A stretch of 64,000 nt of DNA from assembly GCF_014133895.1 (NCBI RefSeq), contig NC_050730.1, positions 620,001-684,000 of the forward strand, written 5' to 3'. A program made the position numbers and the translations under genes. Each line of letters begins with the position of its first letter. Position 1 is the stretch's first letter. The notes under the pieces were generated by a model. The model had not been told where the DNA came from. It made no database searches and saw nothing but the letters and a program-made list of their open reading frames with translations. Shown here piece after piece: positions 20,690 to 28,859 of the stretch. The stretch comes from Torulaspora globosa. Its lineage: Eukaryota > Ascomycota > Saccharomycetes > Saccharomycetales > Saccharomycetaceae.

Positions 20690-22336
20690 ATGTCTGAAGA
20701 AGAGAAAGCCACCAGTACTGCGCCAGTTATCCTGGGTGAAGACGGTCAGCCATTGTCCAAGAAAGCTCTGAAAAAGCTGCAGAAAGAGCAAGAAAAACAG
20801 AAGAAGAAGGCGGAAAAGGCACGCCAGTTGCAGCTAGAGAAGGAGGAACGTGAAAGAGAGGCTGCTGCTTCAGACACGGCCAAGGACAACTATGGTAAGT
20901 TACCATTGATTCAATCTGCTACGAGGACCGGTGAACCAAGGATCAAATTCCACGATTTGGACGAGGCAAAGGATGACAACAAAGAGATTCTATTCAGAGC
21001 TCGTGTGCATAATACGAGGCAGCAAGCTGCCACTTTGGCTTTCTTGACTTTGAGACAGCAAAGCGAATTGATCCAAGCGCTTGTCAAGGTTAACAAGGAG
21101 GGCACCGTCTCGAAGCAGATGGTTAAATGGGCTGGTTCCTTGAACTTGGAATCGATCGTTTTGGTTCGCGGTGTTGTTAGAAAGGTCGAAGAACCAGTCA
21201 AGTCTGCCACTGTGCAGAACTTGGAGATCCACGTCAGTCAGATTCACTCGATTTCCGAAACACCAGAGAGCTTACCCATCCTTTTGGAAGACGCATCTCG
21301 TTCTGAGGCTGAGGCAGAGGCTGCTGGGTTGCCAGTGGTTAACCTGGACACCAGACTAGACTCTAGAGTGATAGATTTGAGAACCGTTACAAATCAGGCG
21401 ATCTTCAGGATCCAATCCGGCGTTTGCTCTTTGTTCAGAGAATTTTTGACCAATAAATCGTTCACCGAGGTGCACACACCAAAATTGTTGGGTGCTCCGA
21501 GTGAAGGTGGCGCCAGTGTCTTTGAAGTCTCGTATTTCAAGGGTAAGGCTTACCTGGCGCAATCTCCACAATTCCACAAGCAGCAACTTATGGTAGCCGA
21601 TTTCGAGAGGGTTTTCGAAATTGCACCAGTCTTCAGGGCCGAAAACTCAAACACCCATCGTCATATGACCGAATTCACAGGTCTCGACCTGGAGATGACA
21701 TTCGAAGAGCACTACCACGAAGTCCTGGACCAACTCAGCGACTTGTTTGTCTTCATCTTTGGTGAACTGAAGACAAGATACTCCAAGGAGATTGAATTGG
21801 TTCGCAAACAATATCCAGTGGAAGATTTCAAATTGCCAGAAGACGGTAAGATGGTTCGCATCCAATACAAAGAGGGTATCGCCATGTTGAGAGAAGCCGG
21901 TAAGGAAATCGGTGATTTTGATGACTTGAGTACCGAGAATGAAAAATTGCTTGGTAAGCTGGTCAGAGAAAAATACGAAACAGACTTCTACATCCTGGAC
22001 AAGTTCCCATTGGCAATCCGTCCATTCTACACCATGCCCGACCCCGAGGATCCTCGCTACTCGAACTCGTACGATTTCTTCATGAGAGGCGAAGAAATCC
22101 TGTCGGGCGCCCAGCGTATCCATGACCACGAGCTGCTGCAAGAGAGGATGAAAGAACACGGTTTGTCGCCAGAGGATCCTGGCCTCAAGGACTACTGTGA
22201 CGCGTTTACCTACGGGTGCGCTCCCCATGCAGGTGGTGGTATCGGTCTAGAGAGAGTCGTGATGTTCTTCCTAGACCTCAAAAACATCAGAAGAGCCTCT
22301 TTGTTCCCAAGAGATCCAAAGAGATTGAGACCATAG
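20690..22336 (+). CDS. DPS1: Cytosolic aspartyl-tRNA synthetase
   Basis: 548 residues from the ATG at 20690, ortholog of S. cerevisiae Dps1 (YLL018C, 557 aa), class IIb synthetase charging tRNA-Asp in the cytosol. The N-terminal lysine-rich extension (about residues 20-60, [15 protein letters not shown]) is the nonspecific tRNA-binding appendage of eukaryotic AspRS. The OB-fold anticodon-binding domain follows (about 90-200), then the class II catalytic core with motif 2 [15 protein letters not shown] and motif 3 [11 protein letters not shown], ending in the characteristic [10 protein letters not shown]. Codon use is biased as in abundant proteins. COX19 follows in tandem after 140 nt, as in S. 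cerevisiae. Confidence 0.97.
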   Translation: MSEEEKATSTAPVILGEDGQPLSKKALKKLQKEQEKQKKKAEKARQLQLEKEEREREAAASDTAKDNYGKLPLIQSATRTGEPRIKFHDLDEAKDDNKEILFRARVHNTRQQAATLAFLTLRQQSELIQALVKVNKEGTVSKQMVKWAGSLNLESIVLVRGVVRKVEEPVKSATVQNLEIHVSQIHSISETPESLPILLEDASRSEAEAEAAGLPVVNLDTRLDSRVIDLRTVTNQAIFRIQSGVCSLFREFLTNKSFTEVHTPKLLGAPSEGGASVFEVSYFKGKAYLAQSPQFHKQQLMVADFERVFEIAPVFRAENSNTHRHMTEFTGLDLEMTFEEHYHEVLDQLSDLFVFIFGELKTRYSKEIELVRKQYPVEDFKLPEDGKMVRIQYKEGIAMLREAGKEIGDFDDLSTENEKLLGKLVREKYETDFYILDKFPLAIRPFYTMPDPEDPRYSNSYDFFMRGEEILSGAQRIHDHELLQERMKEHGLSPEDPGLKDYCDAFTYGCAPHAGGGIGLERVVMFFLDLKNIRRASLFPRDPKRLRP

Positions 22337-22476
22337 TCTACAGCGTTTTGATATAGCTTAGGAAGACCTGCCGTCCATAGCGATAGTTCTGTGCAGCCCT
22401 ATTTTGGCGCTGTAAAAACTTCTCATCGATCTTGTCTCATGAACAACACTTCGTCAACCGAGCATAACCTTGCAAA

Positions 22477-22737
22477 ATGTCCGGAAACCCTGGAAATGCA
22501 TTGAGAGCGCTTACTCCAACACCTCCGGAACGTGGTTCTTTCCCATTGGACCATGACGGCGACTGTACGAAGCAGATGCAAGAGTACATTAAATGCATCA
22601 AGCTGGTAAAGGGCGAAAACGCCCCTAACTGCCGCTTACTGGCAAAAGAGTATTTGAAATGCAGAATGGACCATCAACTGATGGATAGAGACGAGTGGAA
22701 GAACTTGGGACTGCCCGAAGACAGCAAGGAAAAGTAG
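22477..22737 (+). CDS. COX19: Cox19, twin CX9C copper/assembly factor of cytochrome oxidase
   Basis: 86 residues, ortholog of S. cerevisiae Cox19 (YLL018C-A, 98 aa), a soluble intermembrane-space and cytosolic protein that supports Cox11 in copper delivery to cytochrome c oxidase. The two CX9C motifs are intact ([11 protein letters not shown] and [11 protein letters not shown]) and form the disulfide-linked helical hairpin oxidised by Mia40. The N-terminus SGNPGNAL...[13 protein letters not shown] is the family signature. A perfect URS1 sequence overlaps its TAG stop codon. Confidence 0.96.
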   Translation: MSGNPGNALRALTPTPPERGSFPLDHDGDCTKQMQEYIKCIKLVKGENAPNCRLLAKEYLKCRMDHQLMDRDEWKNLGLPEDSKEK

Positions 22738-22744
22738 CCGCCGA
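22735..22744 (+). promoter_or_regulatory. Perfect URS1 (Ume6) sequence at the COX19 stop
   Basis: TAGCCGCCGA, 10 of 10 to the URS1 consensus bound by Ume6, with its first three bases forming the COX19 stop codon. The next gene on this strand, KNS1, starts 687 bp downstream and is not known as a classical early meiotic gene. Confidence 0.45.
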
Positions 22745-23430
22745 GATGTGTTCGTCGATAGTTCTAGGTCATGTGATTTTCCGGTTACCCTCTCGAGCGG
22801 CGATAAGGATTCTGTGGCTGAGAGAAGCCCGTAGGAGTTGAGCCCTCCTTTGTTCCAGACCGCTCGCCGGGCTGGATTTTGCTGCGAGCCCTAGGAGAAG
22901 TAGGAGCCCATGAGATGAGGGCTAGGGAGACAAACCGGGTCTTTTCTGTCTTGGGACGGGATTGGCGGTGGTTGCTCACTTTGTACATCCCACGGGCCAG
23001 GAGGGTGGCGGATGACTGCAGGAAAATTGGACTGATGGGAGTGATGGCGGAACGTAGGGGGGGCCAGTGAGACTGGCGGTGGAGAACTGCCGTTGGCAAT
23101 GAATGGAGAACTACTACCGGTGAGTGGCACATGCACGATCCAGAGTAAGCGTGCGGTTCGCAAATGGCTAGACATTCTTGGACAGTTGCTAAAAAGATAA
23201 TTATTGATTGTCGTGCTGATGGCCATTGATCTGGTGTTAATAAGGTGTGCTTATTTGTACTGACAGGTTGGAGGTGTGAAGAAAGGAGATAAGAGGCGAA
23301 ATTTGCAGGCTGACGCAGCTGTGTGTTGGCTACGTTTTATATATACACTTCGAGTCCCTATTGAGAAAGGTTTGCATCGAACTCCTCGTTAGATAGCATA
23401 CGTACGTTAAGAGGGTCTTCAAGGAAGCCG
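22738..23430. other. Intergenic region COX19 / KNS1
   Basis: 693 bp, unusually G-rich on the plus strand around 22890-23110. It holds a URS1 at its left edge, a TTACCCT (Reb1-like) at 22783-22789 and a TATA box near KNS1. Three overlapping short frames on the two strands here match no family. I see no tRNA and could not match it to any structural RNA. Confidence 0.45.
23338..23345 (+). promoter_or_regulatory. KNS1 TATA box
   Basis: TATATATA, 86 bp before the KNS1 ATG, a usual distance for a yeast TATA element. Confidence 0.5.
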
Positions 23431-25599
23431 ATGTCGGTGGGTACTCAGACTAGGAGGAAGCGTACAAGGACGAATACAAACAATATGGTGGGAGGCGACG
23501 GTATCGGTGCAGAATCCATATTAGAAGGGATGCTTGCGAGACAGAGCTCGTTCTTGCAACACAATCTTCGAGATGGGTTGAATTTTGCAGAAGGGAATGA
23601 TAGCGGTGCTGCGGTTGTGAATCACAACGAGCCTCCATTTATCGACAATGAAAATGCTATTGTTGATTTAGATCATACTAAAGTAGAGCGTATTGGGGAG
23701 GAGGACGATGAAGGTCATGAGGAAGATGATGATCTGATCTTTATCAAGGAACAGCCGGTCTATTTCGCCTCACCAACCATATTAGGCTCTAAAAACTATA
23801 CTTCAACGACCAGTAAAAAATTCAAGAAACAAAGGACAATCTCTTTACCACAACTTCCCCATGCAAAGTTGCTTTATCAGGCCATGCGGGAGGCGCCCAG
23901 GGTCCAGAATAATGATGAGCTACTGCATCTAACAGGCTCCACATCTAAGACTTTAGATGGCAATCGCAAGGTAAATTTGAGGGTGATACAAAGTCCTTCA
24001 CCAATGGACCACGATCCTTTTTACAGCTCATCGGTGTCTCCAAAAGCGAATTCTTCAGCGTCATCTGATTCGGACTCTATGATGGACTCAGGACTGAATT
24101 ATGGTCAAACCGCAAGTAATACAACTTCACACAAGAGATCTTTGAGAAGGTTGTCGGCACCGAGGCTCACTGCAAAATTGGTTGGTAAGAAGGCCAAAAC
24201 AAAGAAAAGGAGTAACTTTAAGACCGACAAGGATGGACACTACGTATATCAGCAGGGTGATGTGTTTGGTGGTAATAGATTTCTGGTTGAACAACTACTG
24301 GGCCAAGGCACTTTTGGTAAAGTCCTTAAGTGCTATGATATTGCCGGTGACACCACAATCGAAGCAGAAGCCCAGACTCATACTTGGAACTCGACCGCGT
24401 CGGTACAGCCGAAATACGTAGCGGTTAAAGTGATAAGAGCCATCGATAGGTATAGAGAAGCTGCCAAAACGGAGCTTAGGGTTCTGCAAGCCATTTTGGA
24501 GAATGATCCACATGGCCAGTATCAATGTCTCATTCTGCAAGAATGCTTCGATTACAAGAACCATATCTGTATCGTAACAGATTTGCTGGGCAGATCTGTT
24601 TACGACTTTATGTGTGCCAATGGCGTTGCGAGGTTTCCCGGATCGCACGTTCAAGCCATGGCTAAGCAACTGATCAGATCAGTTTGTTTCTTGCATGATC
24701 TGGGGATCATTCATACCGATTTAAAGCCAGAAAATGTTCTACTGTGTGACGAAACCTGTGTCGAGAAGAATTTGCCATTGGATATTGTCCGCACGATGAG
24801 CGCGAGACGTAAGGAAGCAAGCGGTGGCAAGAGGAAGTTTTTGACGAACCCGGAGATTAAAATCATTGATTTCGGAAGCGCTGTTTTTCATAATGAGTAT
24901 CATCCACCAGTAATATCCACCCGTCATTATAGAGCTCCGGAAATAGTACTTGGGTTGGGATGGTCGTTTCCATGTGACGTATGGTCAATAGCCTGTGTCC
25001 TGGTAGAACTGGTGACCGGTGAGTCCTTGTACCCTATTCATGAGAACTTGGAGCATATGGCAATGATGCAGCGTATCAATGGTGAGCCGTTCCCTCCAAA
25101 AATTGTCGAGAAAATGTTTTACAAAGCCACCCATAAACTAGGTAATTCTCCTTCAGACCTGAGTTCCACAGTTCTCAAGCACTTCGATAAAAATGCGCTA
25201 TCACTGCAGTGGCCGGAGAAGAACAAAAAAGGAGATTACATCACAAAAGAGAAATCAATCAAAAGGGTAATGAGCTCGTGTGACAGATTAGATATTCATA
25301 TTTCAAAAAAGATAAGGGCAGACTACGGTGAATGGTTGAGCATCAATTGGAATCTGACGCCTGAGAAGAATTGGGCTTTGATAAGATCAAAGGCTTTAAA
25401 TGAAAAGAAGTATAATGGGATGGTGGCTGGTGATTTGAACAAGGAAACATTTTTATTTTGGTACTGGTTTGTTGATCTTTGTCGCAAAATGTTCGAGTTT
25501 GATCCCACCAAAAGGATCACCGCAAAAGAGGCACTAGATCACGAATGGTTTAGTTTGGGTATATTGGACGAAGGAATTACTTGCTTTGGGAAATTTTGA
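23431..25599 (+). CDS. KNS1: LAMMER-type dual-specificity protein kinase Kns1
   Basis: 722 residues, ortholog of S. cerevisiae Kns1 (YLL019C, 737 aa), a CLK/LAMMER kinase acting below TORC1 on RNA polymerase III regulation. Residues 1-270 are polar and disordered with a basic stretch (RRKRTRTN, and KKAKTKKRSNFK near 255). The kinase domain follows: glycine loop GQGTFGKV (about 290), catalytic HTDLKPEN (about 428), DFGSA (about 480, an S in place of the common L as in CLKs), and EHMAMM near 541, a variant of the EHLAMMER family motif. All catalytic residues appear intact. It converges on ATG39. Confidence 0.95.
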   Translation: MSVGTQTRRKRTRTNTNNMVGGDGIGAESILEGMLARQSSFLQHNLRDGLNFAEGNDSGAAVVNHNEPPFIDNENAIVDLDHTKVERIGEEDDEGHEEDDDLIFIKEQPVYFASPTILGSKNYTSTTSKKFKKQRTISLPQLPHAKLLYQAMREAPRVQNNDELLHLTGSTSKTLDGNRKVNLRVIQSPSPMDHDPFYSSSVSPKANSSASSDSDSMMDSGLNYGQTASNTTSHKRSLRRLSAPRLTAKLVGKKAKTKKRSNFKTDKDGHYVYQQGDVFGGNRFLVEQLLGQGTFGKVLKCYDIAGDTTIEAEAQTHTWNSTASVQPKYVAVKVIRAIDRYREAAKTELRVLQAILENDPHGQYQCLILQECFDYKNHICIVTDLLGRSVYDFMCANGVARFPGSHVQAMAKQLIRSVCFLHDLGIIHTDLKPENVLLCDETCVEKNLPLDIVRTMSARRKEASGGKRKFLTNPEIKIIDFGSAVFHNEYHPPVISTRHYRAPEIVLGLGWSFPCDVWSIACVLVELVTGESLYPIHENLEHMAMMQRINGEPFPPKIVEKMFYKATHKLGNSPSDLSSTVLKHFDKNALSLQWPEKNKKGDYITKEKSIKRVMSSCDRLDIHISKKIRADYGEWLSINWNLTPEKNWALIRSKALNEKKYNGMVAGDLNKETFLFWYWFVDLCRKMFEFDPTKRITAKEALDHEWFSLGILDEGITCFGKF

Positions 25600-25931
25600 A
25601 GTGATATTCATATTTTTTTTTTATTGTCTGCACAAGAGTAGAGAGAGTCAAGCTTATTTGTTGTTTTGTTTTAGAGTAGTTGTCACATTCGATGCCTGTG
25701 TCGACTAACTCCTAGTCATCACACTCTGACATATCTTCGAGTGTTATTAATAATGAATGATATTTTTCCGAAAGATTATGGATACCCTTTATATACAAAA
25801 CAGATAGCATAGCTACTCAAAACTCCGCTTGTAATTGAAACATAGCGAAAGAAAAATAAAGATCACCAAAAACTCAAAACTCCTTAGCCAGGTACCGACT
25901 GATGTGGACCTAGAGCGTAATAAAACCATTT
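25600..25931. other. Convergent intergenic region KNS1 / ATG39
   Basis: 332 bp of AT-rich sequence between two stop codons. A T-tract at 25614-25622 just after KNS1 could serve 3-prime end formation. Nothing else was seen. Confidence 0.4.
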
Positions 25932-27209
25932 TCAATTATTTAAGACTTTAATCTTTGAGAACTGCCAATTCGTGCACTTTCTGCGAGTCATGTGCCGACA
26001 CGTTTTAACGTGAGCTGATAGACGCTTCACTACTGGATTCGACTCCCTTCTATGCAGATGGGAGTATAGCATTCTAATCTTTCGATCGCAATTCTTTGGC
26101 AATCGCTGCACCTCATCACGCACTTTCTTACTGAAACTTTCGAAATGTGGTACAGACTTTTGCGAAACCCATGATTTAACCTCCAACAGTGCATACTTGC
26201 AGCGTTTAATACTTTTATTGGCATTTCTTAAAGTCATTCTCGAGAACTTGTTCAATCTTGGCATTAGCTGATCGTTCCATGCATCTCTCAACGACCGAGC
26301 AGTCTCTGTGATTCTATCTTTCAGCACCAGCGAGTTATGGTGTAGATTGATTAAATTGGCGTTGAACCTTCTCTTCAGGACCTGCGAAGTGTCTCCCAGT
26401 CGGTCTGAAATCCAACTTCGGGCCAAGAGAATCTTATTGTGAATCCGCAGGGTATCGGTCTTGAGCTTGTGTACAAAAGTGTAGCATTTTCTTCCGAAAT
26501 CTGCCACGGGCTTGGACTTAAACCATGAGCGGCATTTAGATCTTACAGTGTACCACAGAATAACTGTGTCCGTCTTGAATTTTTGCCAAGGCCAATCTTC
26601 CTTCTGTGGGAGTGGGTAAGCGATATGGTTGTCAAAATCCACATAATATTTTCCCGTTGGTCTCCACGTTGGCGAAACAGATTCGTCGCGATTCAAGAAG
26701 TTTATGTTTGAGTACATTAGATCCTTATCACTAGAGTTATCCGTGACCGAGACGCCAGCCTTCTGTTGAAGAATCCCATCGAATAGTTCAAAGTATCTTT
26801 GAGTGCCCACTATAATGAAAACGGTAACAAGAGACGATAAGATGGCTACATGCCATGCCTTTAATTCCGGCTTCCTCATGTTATCGAACCGTGATAAAAT
26901 TTTATCCATTATTGTGGTTCTCCTATCGTCATCTGGGTTTTTACACTTTTCCAAGCTGCTCGACTTCACGGTGCCACTGTTTTTAGACCCCGTAAGGGTG
27001 TCATACGAATCGGAGATAGGCTTAACATTCTCAATCTCTTTCTTACCCAAATTGAAAGCGTTTGTTACATCAGCATAGTCATCACTGCTCGTATTGGATA
27101 GAATATCATCATCATCCACATAATAGTCGTCCGATACGGCGCCACCTGAACTCAGCTGGCCCTTCTCTGGTAATTTGACAACGTTCCAGCCGTCGTCTGT
27201 CTTCGACAT
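25932..27209 (-). CDS. ATG39: Atg39-like nuclear envelope/ER autophagy receptor
   Basis: 425 residues from the ATG at 27207-27209; a longer frame exists only via a TTG. I identify it as the ortholog of S. cerevisiae Atg39 (YLR312C, 398 aa) from architecture and position. Atg39 tethers the outer nuclear membrane to Atg8 for nucleophagy and perinuclear ER-phagy. Visible: an Atg8-interacting motif W8-N-V-V11 at the extreme N-terminus, an acidic disordered region with DDYYVDDDD (28-35), one transmembrane helix (about 119-136), and a lumenal C-terminal half rich in basic and hydrophobic residues suited to the amphipathic helices that grip the inner nuclear membrane. Sequence is poorly conserved, but MRPL15, SPA2/SPH1 and CDC3 follow in the YLR312-314 order. 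Confidence 0.85.
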   Translation of the reverse strand: MSKTDDGWNVVKLPEKGQLSSGGAVSDDYYVDDDDILSNTSSDDYADVTNAFNLGKKEIENVKPISDSYDTLTGSKNSGTVKSSSLEKCKNPDDDRRTTIMDKILSRFDNMRKPELKAWHVAILSSLVTVFIIVGTQRYFELFDGILQQKAGVSVTDNSSDKDLMYSNINFLNRDESVSPTWRPTGKYYVDFDNHIAYPLPQKEDWPWQKFKTDTVILWYTVRSKCRSWFKSKPVADFGRKCYTFVHKLKTDTLRIHNKILLARSWISDRLGDTSQVLKRRFNANLINLHHNSLVLKDRITETARSLRDAWNDQLMPRLNKFSRMTLRNANKSIKRCKYALLEVKSWVSQKSVPHFESFSKKVRDEVQRLPKNCDRKIRMLYSHLHRRESNPVVKRLSAHVKTCRHMTRRKCTNWQFSKIKVLNN

Positions 27210-27420
27210 CTCCAACTTGAAATCGACTGATTGCAATGGTTGCGATGCCACTTGGTTCGCGCTCAAAAAACTATCGAGACTCCTTAAACTCTACCTTCGA
27301 GGACCCTTCCACAAAATGTATTAAATGTATTCCTTGAAACACTTTTGTACCGACAAACCAGTAGCCTTGCAATCGGACCAGTCTTGAACTCACTGGATAT
27401 CTTATCGCGGAAATAGCGTC

Positions 27421-27425
27421 CCCCT
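27421..27425 (-). promoter_or_regulatory. STRE (CCCCT) upstream of ATG39
   Basis: CCCCT on the plus strand (AGGGG on the ATG39 strand), the Msn2/Msn4 core, 212 bp upstream of the ATG39 ATG. A five-base core is weak alone. Confidence 0.35.
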
Positions 27426-27484
27426 ATGTACGCTTAGGAACACAAAGCATCTCTGATAAGTCGTCTTAATCGCATCCTTATATA

Positions 27485-27497
27485 CCGGGGTCCCCGG
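27485..27497. promoter_or_regulatory. Double Mig1-type palindrome upstream of ATG39
   Basis: CCGGGG-T-CCCCGG, a perfect inverted repeat with one central base. Read either way it gives SYGGGG preceded by A/T bases (TATATA on one side, CTTTT on the other), the Mig1 consensus. It is 276 bp upstream of the ATG39 start. Confidence 0.5.
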
Positions 27498-28026
27498 AAA
27501 AGTTCCGTATCCAATGATTCATCCACAAGAAATGTCTCCAGCATACCGAGTCCGCCAGTTAAAGGTTCCATAGCTCAATGGTTTCAGGGCCCATTGGTAG
27601 GCCTCGAGCGACCACATCCCGTCAGATCGGCGGACAATCGCGGACGCATCGGGCTTGGAGACATTTCTCACGGGCCTCGAGCACCACTTGTCAGAAACGT
27701 CCGGGAAAAATGGAAGATATTGGATGTAAACAATTGCTTGGAGCCGGCGAAGGATTCCAGAAGTAGCTGCTCAATTCTCCTCGACTCTCTTCTTTATATA
27801 TGCTTAGCTGGATTAGCGATTTGTGGGATCATTTTGGACGGCGAAGCTTTGAATAAAGTCTTGGCGTGAAGTGAAAAAAGTTTCAGTTAGTACGCCCAAT
27901 CTGCACTATTAGTGCAATTCTAAGGCTCCAGTGGTTGCATTTCGGCCGTGGTTATCTTTCGAAATTGTTACTGTAGCGGTAGCTGTTTTCAGACGATTTG
28001 TTTTCGCCCATTTGCCGGCTTGATAG

Positions 28027-28752
28027 ATGATTTCGCCCTTGTCAAAGACTTCTGCAGTTCAGTCTCGTCGACAGTTTGCCCGATTTATCACTTACCTGCA
28101 TTCCGGGAGTCGGGTACGTGGTCTTAAGAGAGATCCGGAAAGTTACTTGAAGAATCCCAACGGATTATCGTACGACTCGCTGAATCAGGCAGAAATTCAT
28201 GACAGGATTGTACAGAGCCTGAAACTCAAAGAATGCGACATTGAACTGCCCAAGGAAGTCATTTTGCAATGTCTGACCCACAAATCTTTTGCACACGGTT
28301 CAAAACCGTACAACGAGAAGCTATGTCTGTTGGGTGTTCAGTTTTTGAAGTATCAGGCTGCGATACACTCTCTGAGGCAGCCGCAGTTACTTTCGCCAGT
28401 AGCGCAAGGCAAAATTCAGCAGTCTATCAATGGTCTTAATTTCACGAACTTGGGCACGCAGCTGTCAAAGCTGTTGATCTCAAAGCCAGTGGCTGCCCGC
28501 TTCATAAAACAGAAAAAACTGGATGCGTTGATATTTTGGAAGATGAAAGATCCGTTGAAAGACTCGCATCACAATGGTGAGACTGCAATTTATTCAACTG
28601 TTTTGAATGCTTTTATTGGCGCGATCTTAGCCACTAATGGACCAACCAAAGCAAGACAATTCGTCAACAAAGTTCTGCTGGATGGAGAATCGGAGTCTTC
28701 GCTGGTACACATTGCAAATGAACAAGTGAAAGAACTAGGTTCACAACCTTAA
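28027..28752 (+). CDS. MRPL15: Mitochondrial large-subunit ribosomal protein mL57 (Mrpl15)
   Basis: 241 residues, ortholog of S. cerevisiae Mrpl15 (YLR312W-A, 253 aa), a fungal mitoribosomal protein with an RNase III-like fold that has lost catalytic residues. The first 30 residues are rich in Ser, Arg and hydrophobic residues without acids, a likely presequence. The core segment ILQCLTHKSFAHGSKPYNEKLCLLG (about 77-101) is the degenerate RNase III signature: it keeps the LTHKSF part but lacks the acidic catalytic set. Convergent with SPA2 (107 nt). Confidence 0.93.
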   Translation: MISPLSKTSAVQSRRQFARFITYLHSGSRVRGLKRDPESYLKNPNGLSYDSLNQAEIHDRIVQSLKLKECDIELPKEVILQCLTHKSFAHGSKPYNEKLCLLGVQFLKYQAAIHSLRQPQLLSPVAQGKIQQSINGLNFTNLGTQLSKLLISKPVAARFIKQKKLDALIFWKMKDPLKDSHHNGETAIYSTVLNAFIGAILATNGPTKARQFVNKVLLDGESESSLVHIANEQVKELGSQP

Positions 28753-28859
28753 GCTTTATGTAATTACAGCACCTGTATATAGTCACCAGCGCATAATTCG
28801 AGTCATGTTACGATACATCAAACTTAATATAGTACAATATGGCCCTAGGTAGGGACTAT

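Larger units (their letters stand above)
27210..28026. other. Divergent intergenic region ATG39 / MRPL15
   Basis: 817 bp. Toward ATG39 it holds a TATA-like stretch (minus TATATAAGG at 27476-27484), a GC palindrome at 27485-27497 and a CCCCT stress element at 27421-27425. A TAGCTCAATGG at 27569-27579 looks like a tRNA A-box but lacks a B-box. Short frames at 27578-27869 are unlike any family. Confidence 0.45.

Noticed and set aside
22785..23226. Overlapping minus-strand frames of 115 and 111 codons between COX19 and KNS1
   Set aside because: Two frames overlap each other, start with or without ATG arbitrarily, have skewed Ser/Pro/Arg composition from G-rich DNA, and resemble no family.
27566..27640. 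Possible tRNA gene (GGTTCCATAGCTCAATGG)
   Set aside because: A good A-box but no GGTTCRA B-box and no 3-prime partner for the acceptor stem within 150 nt.
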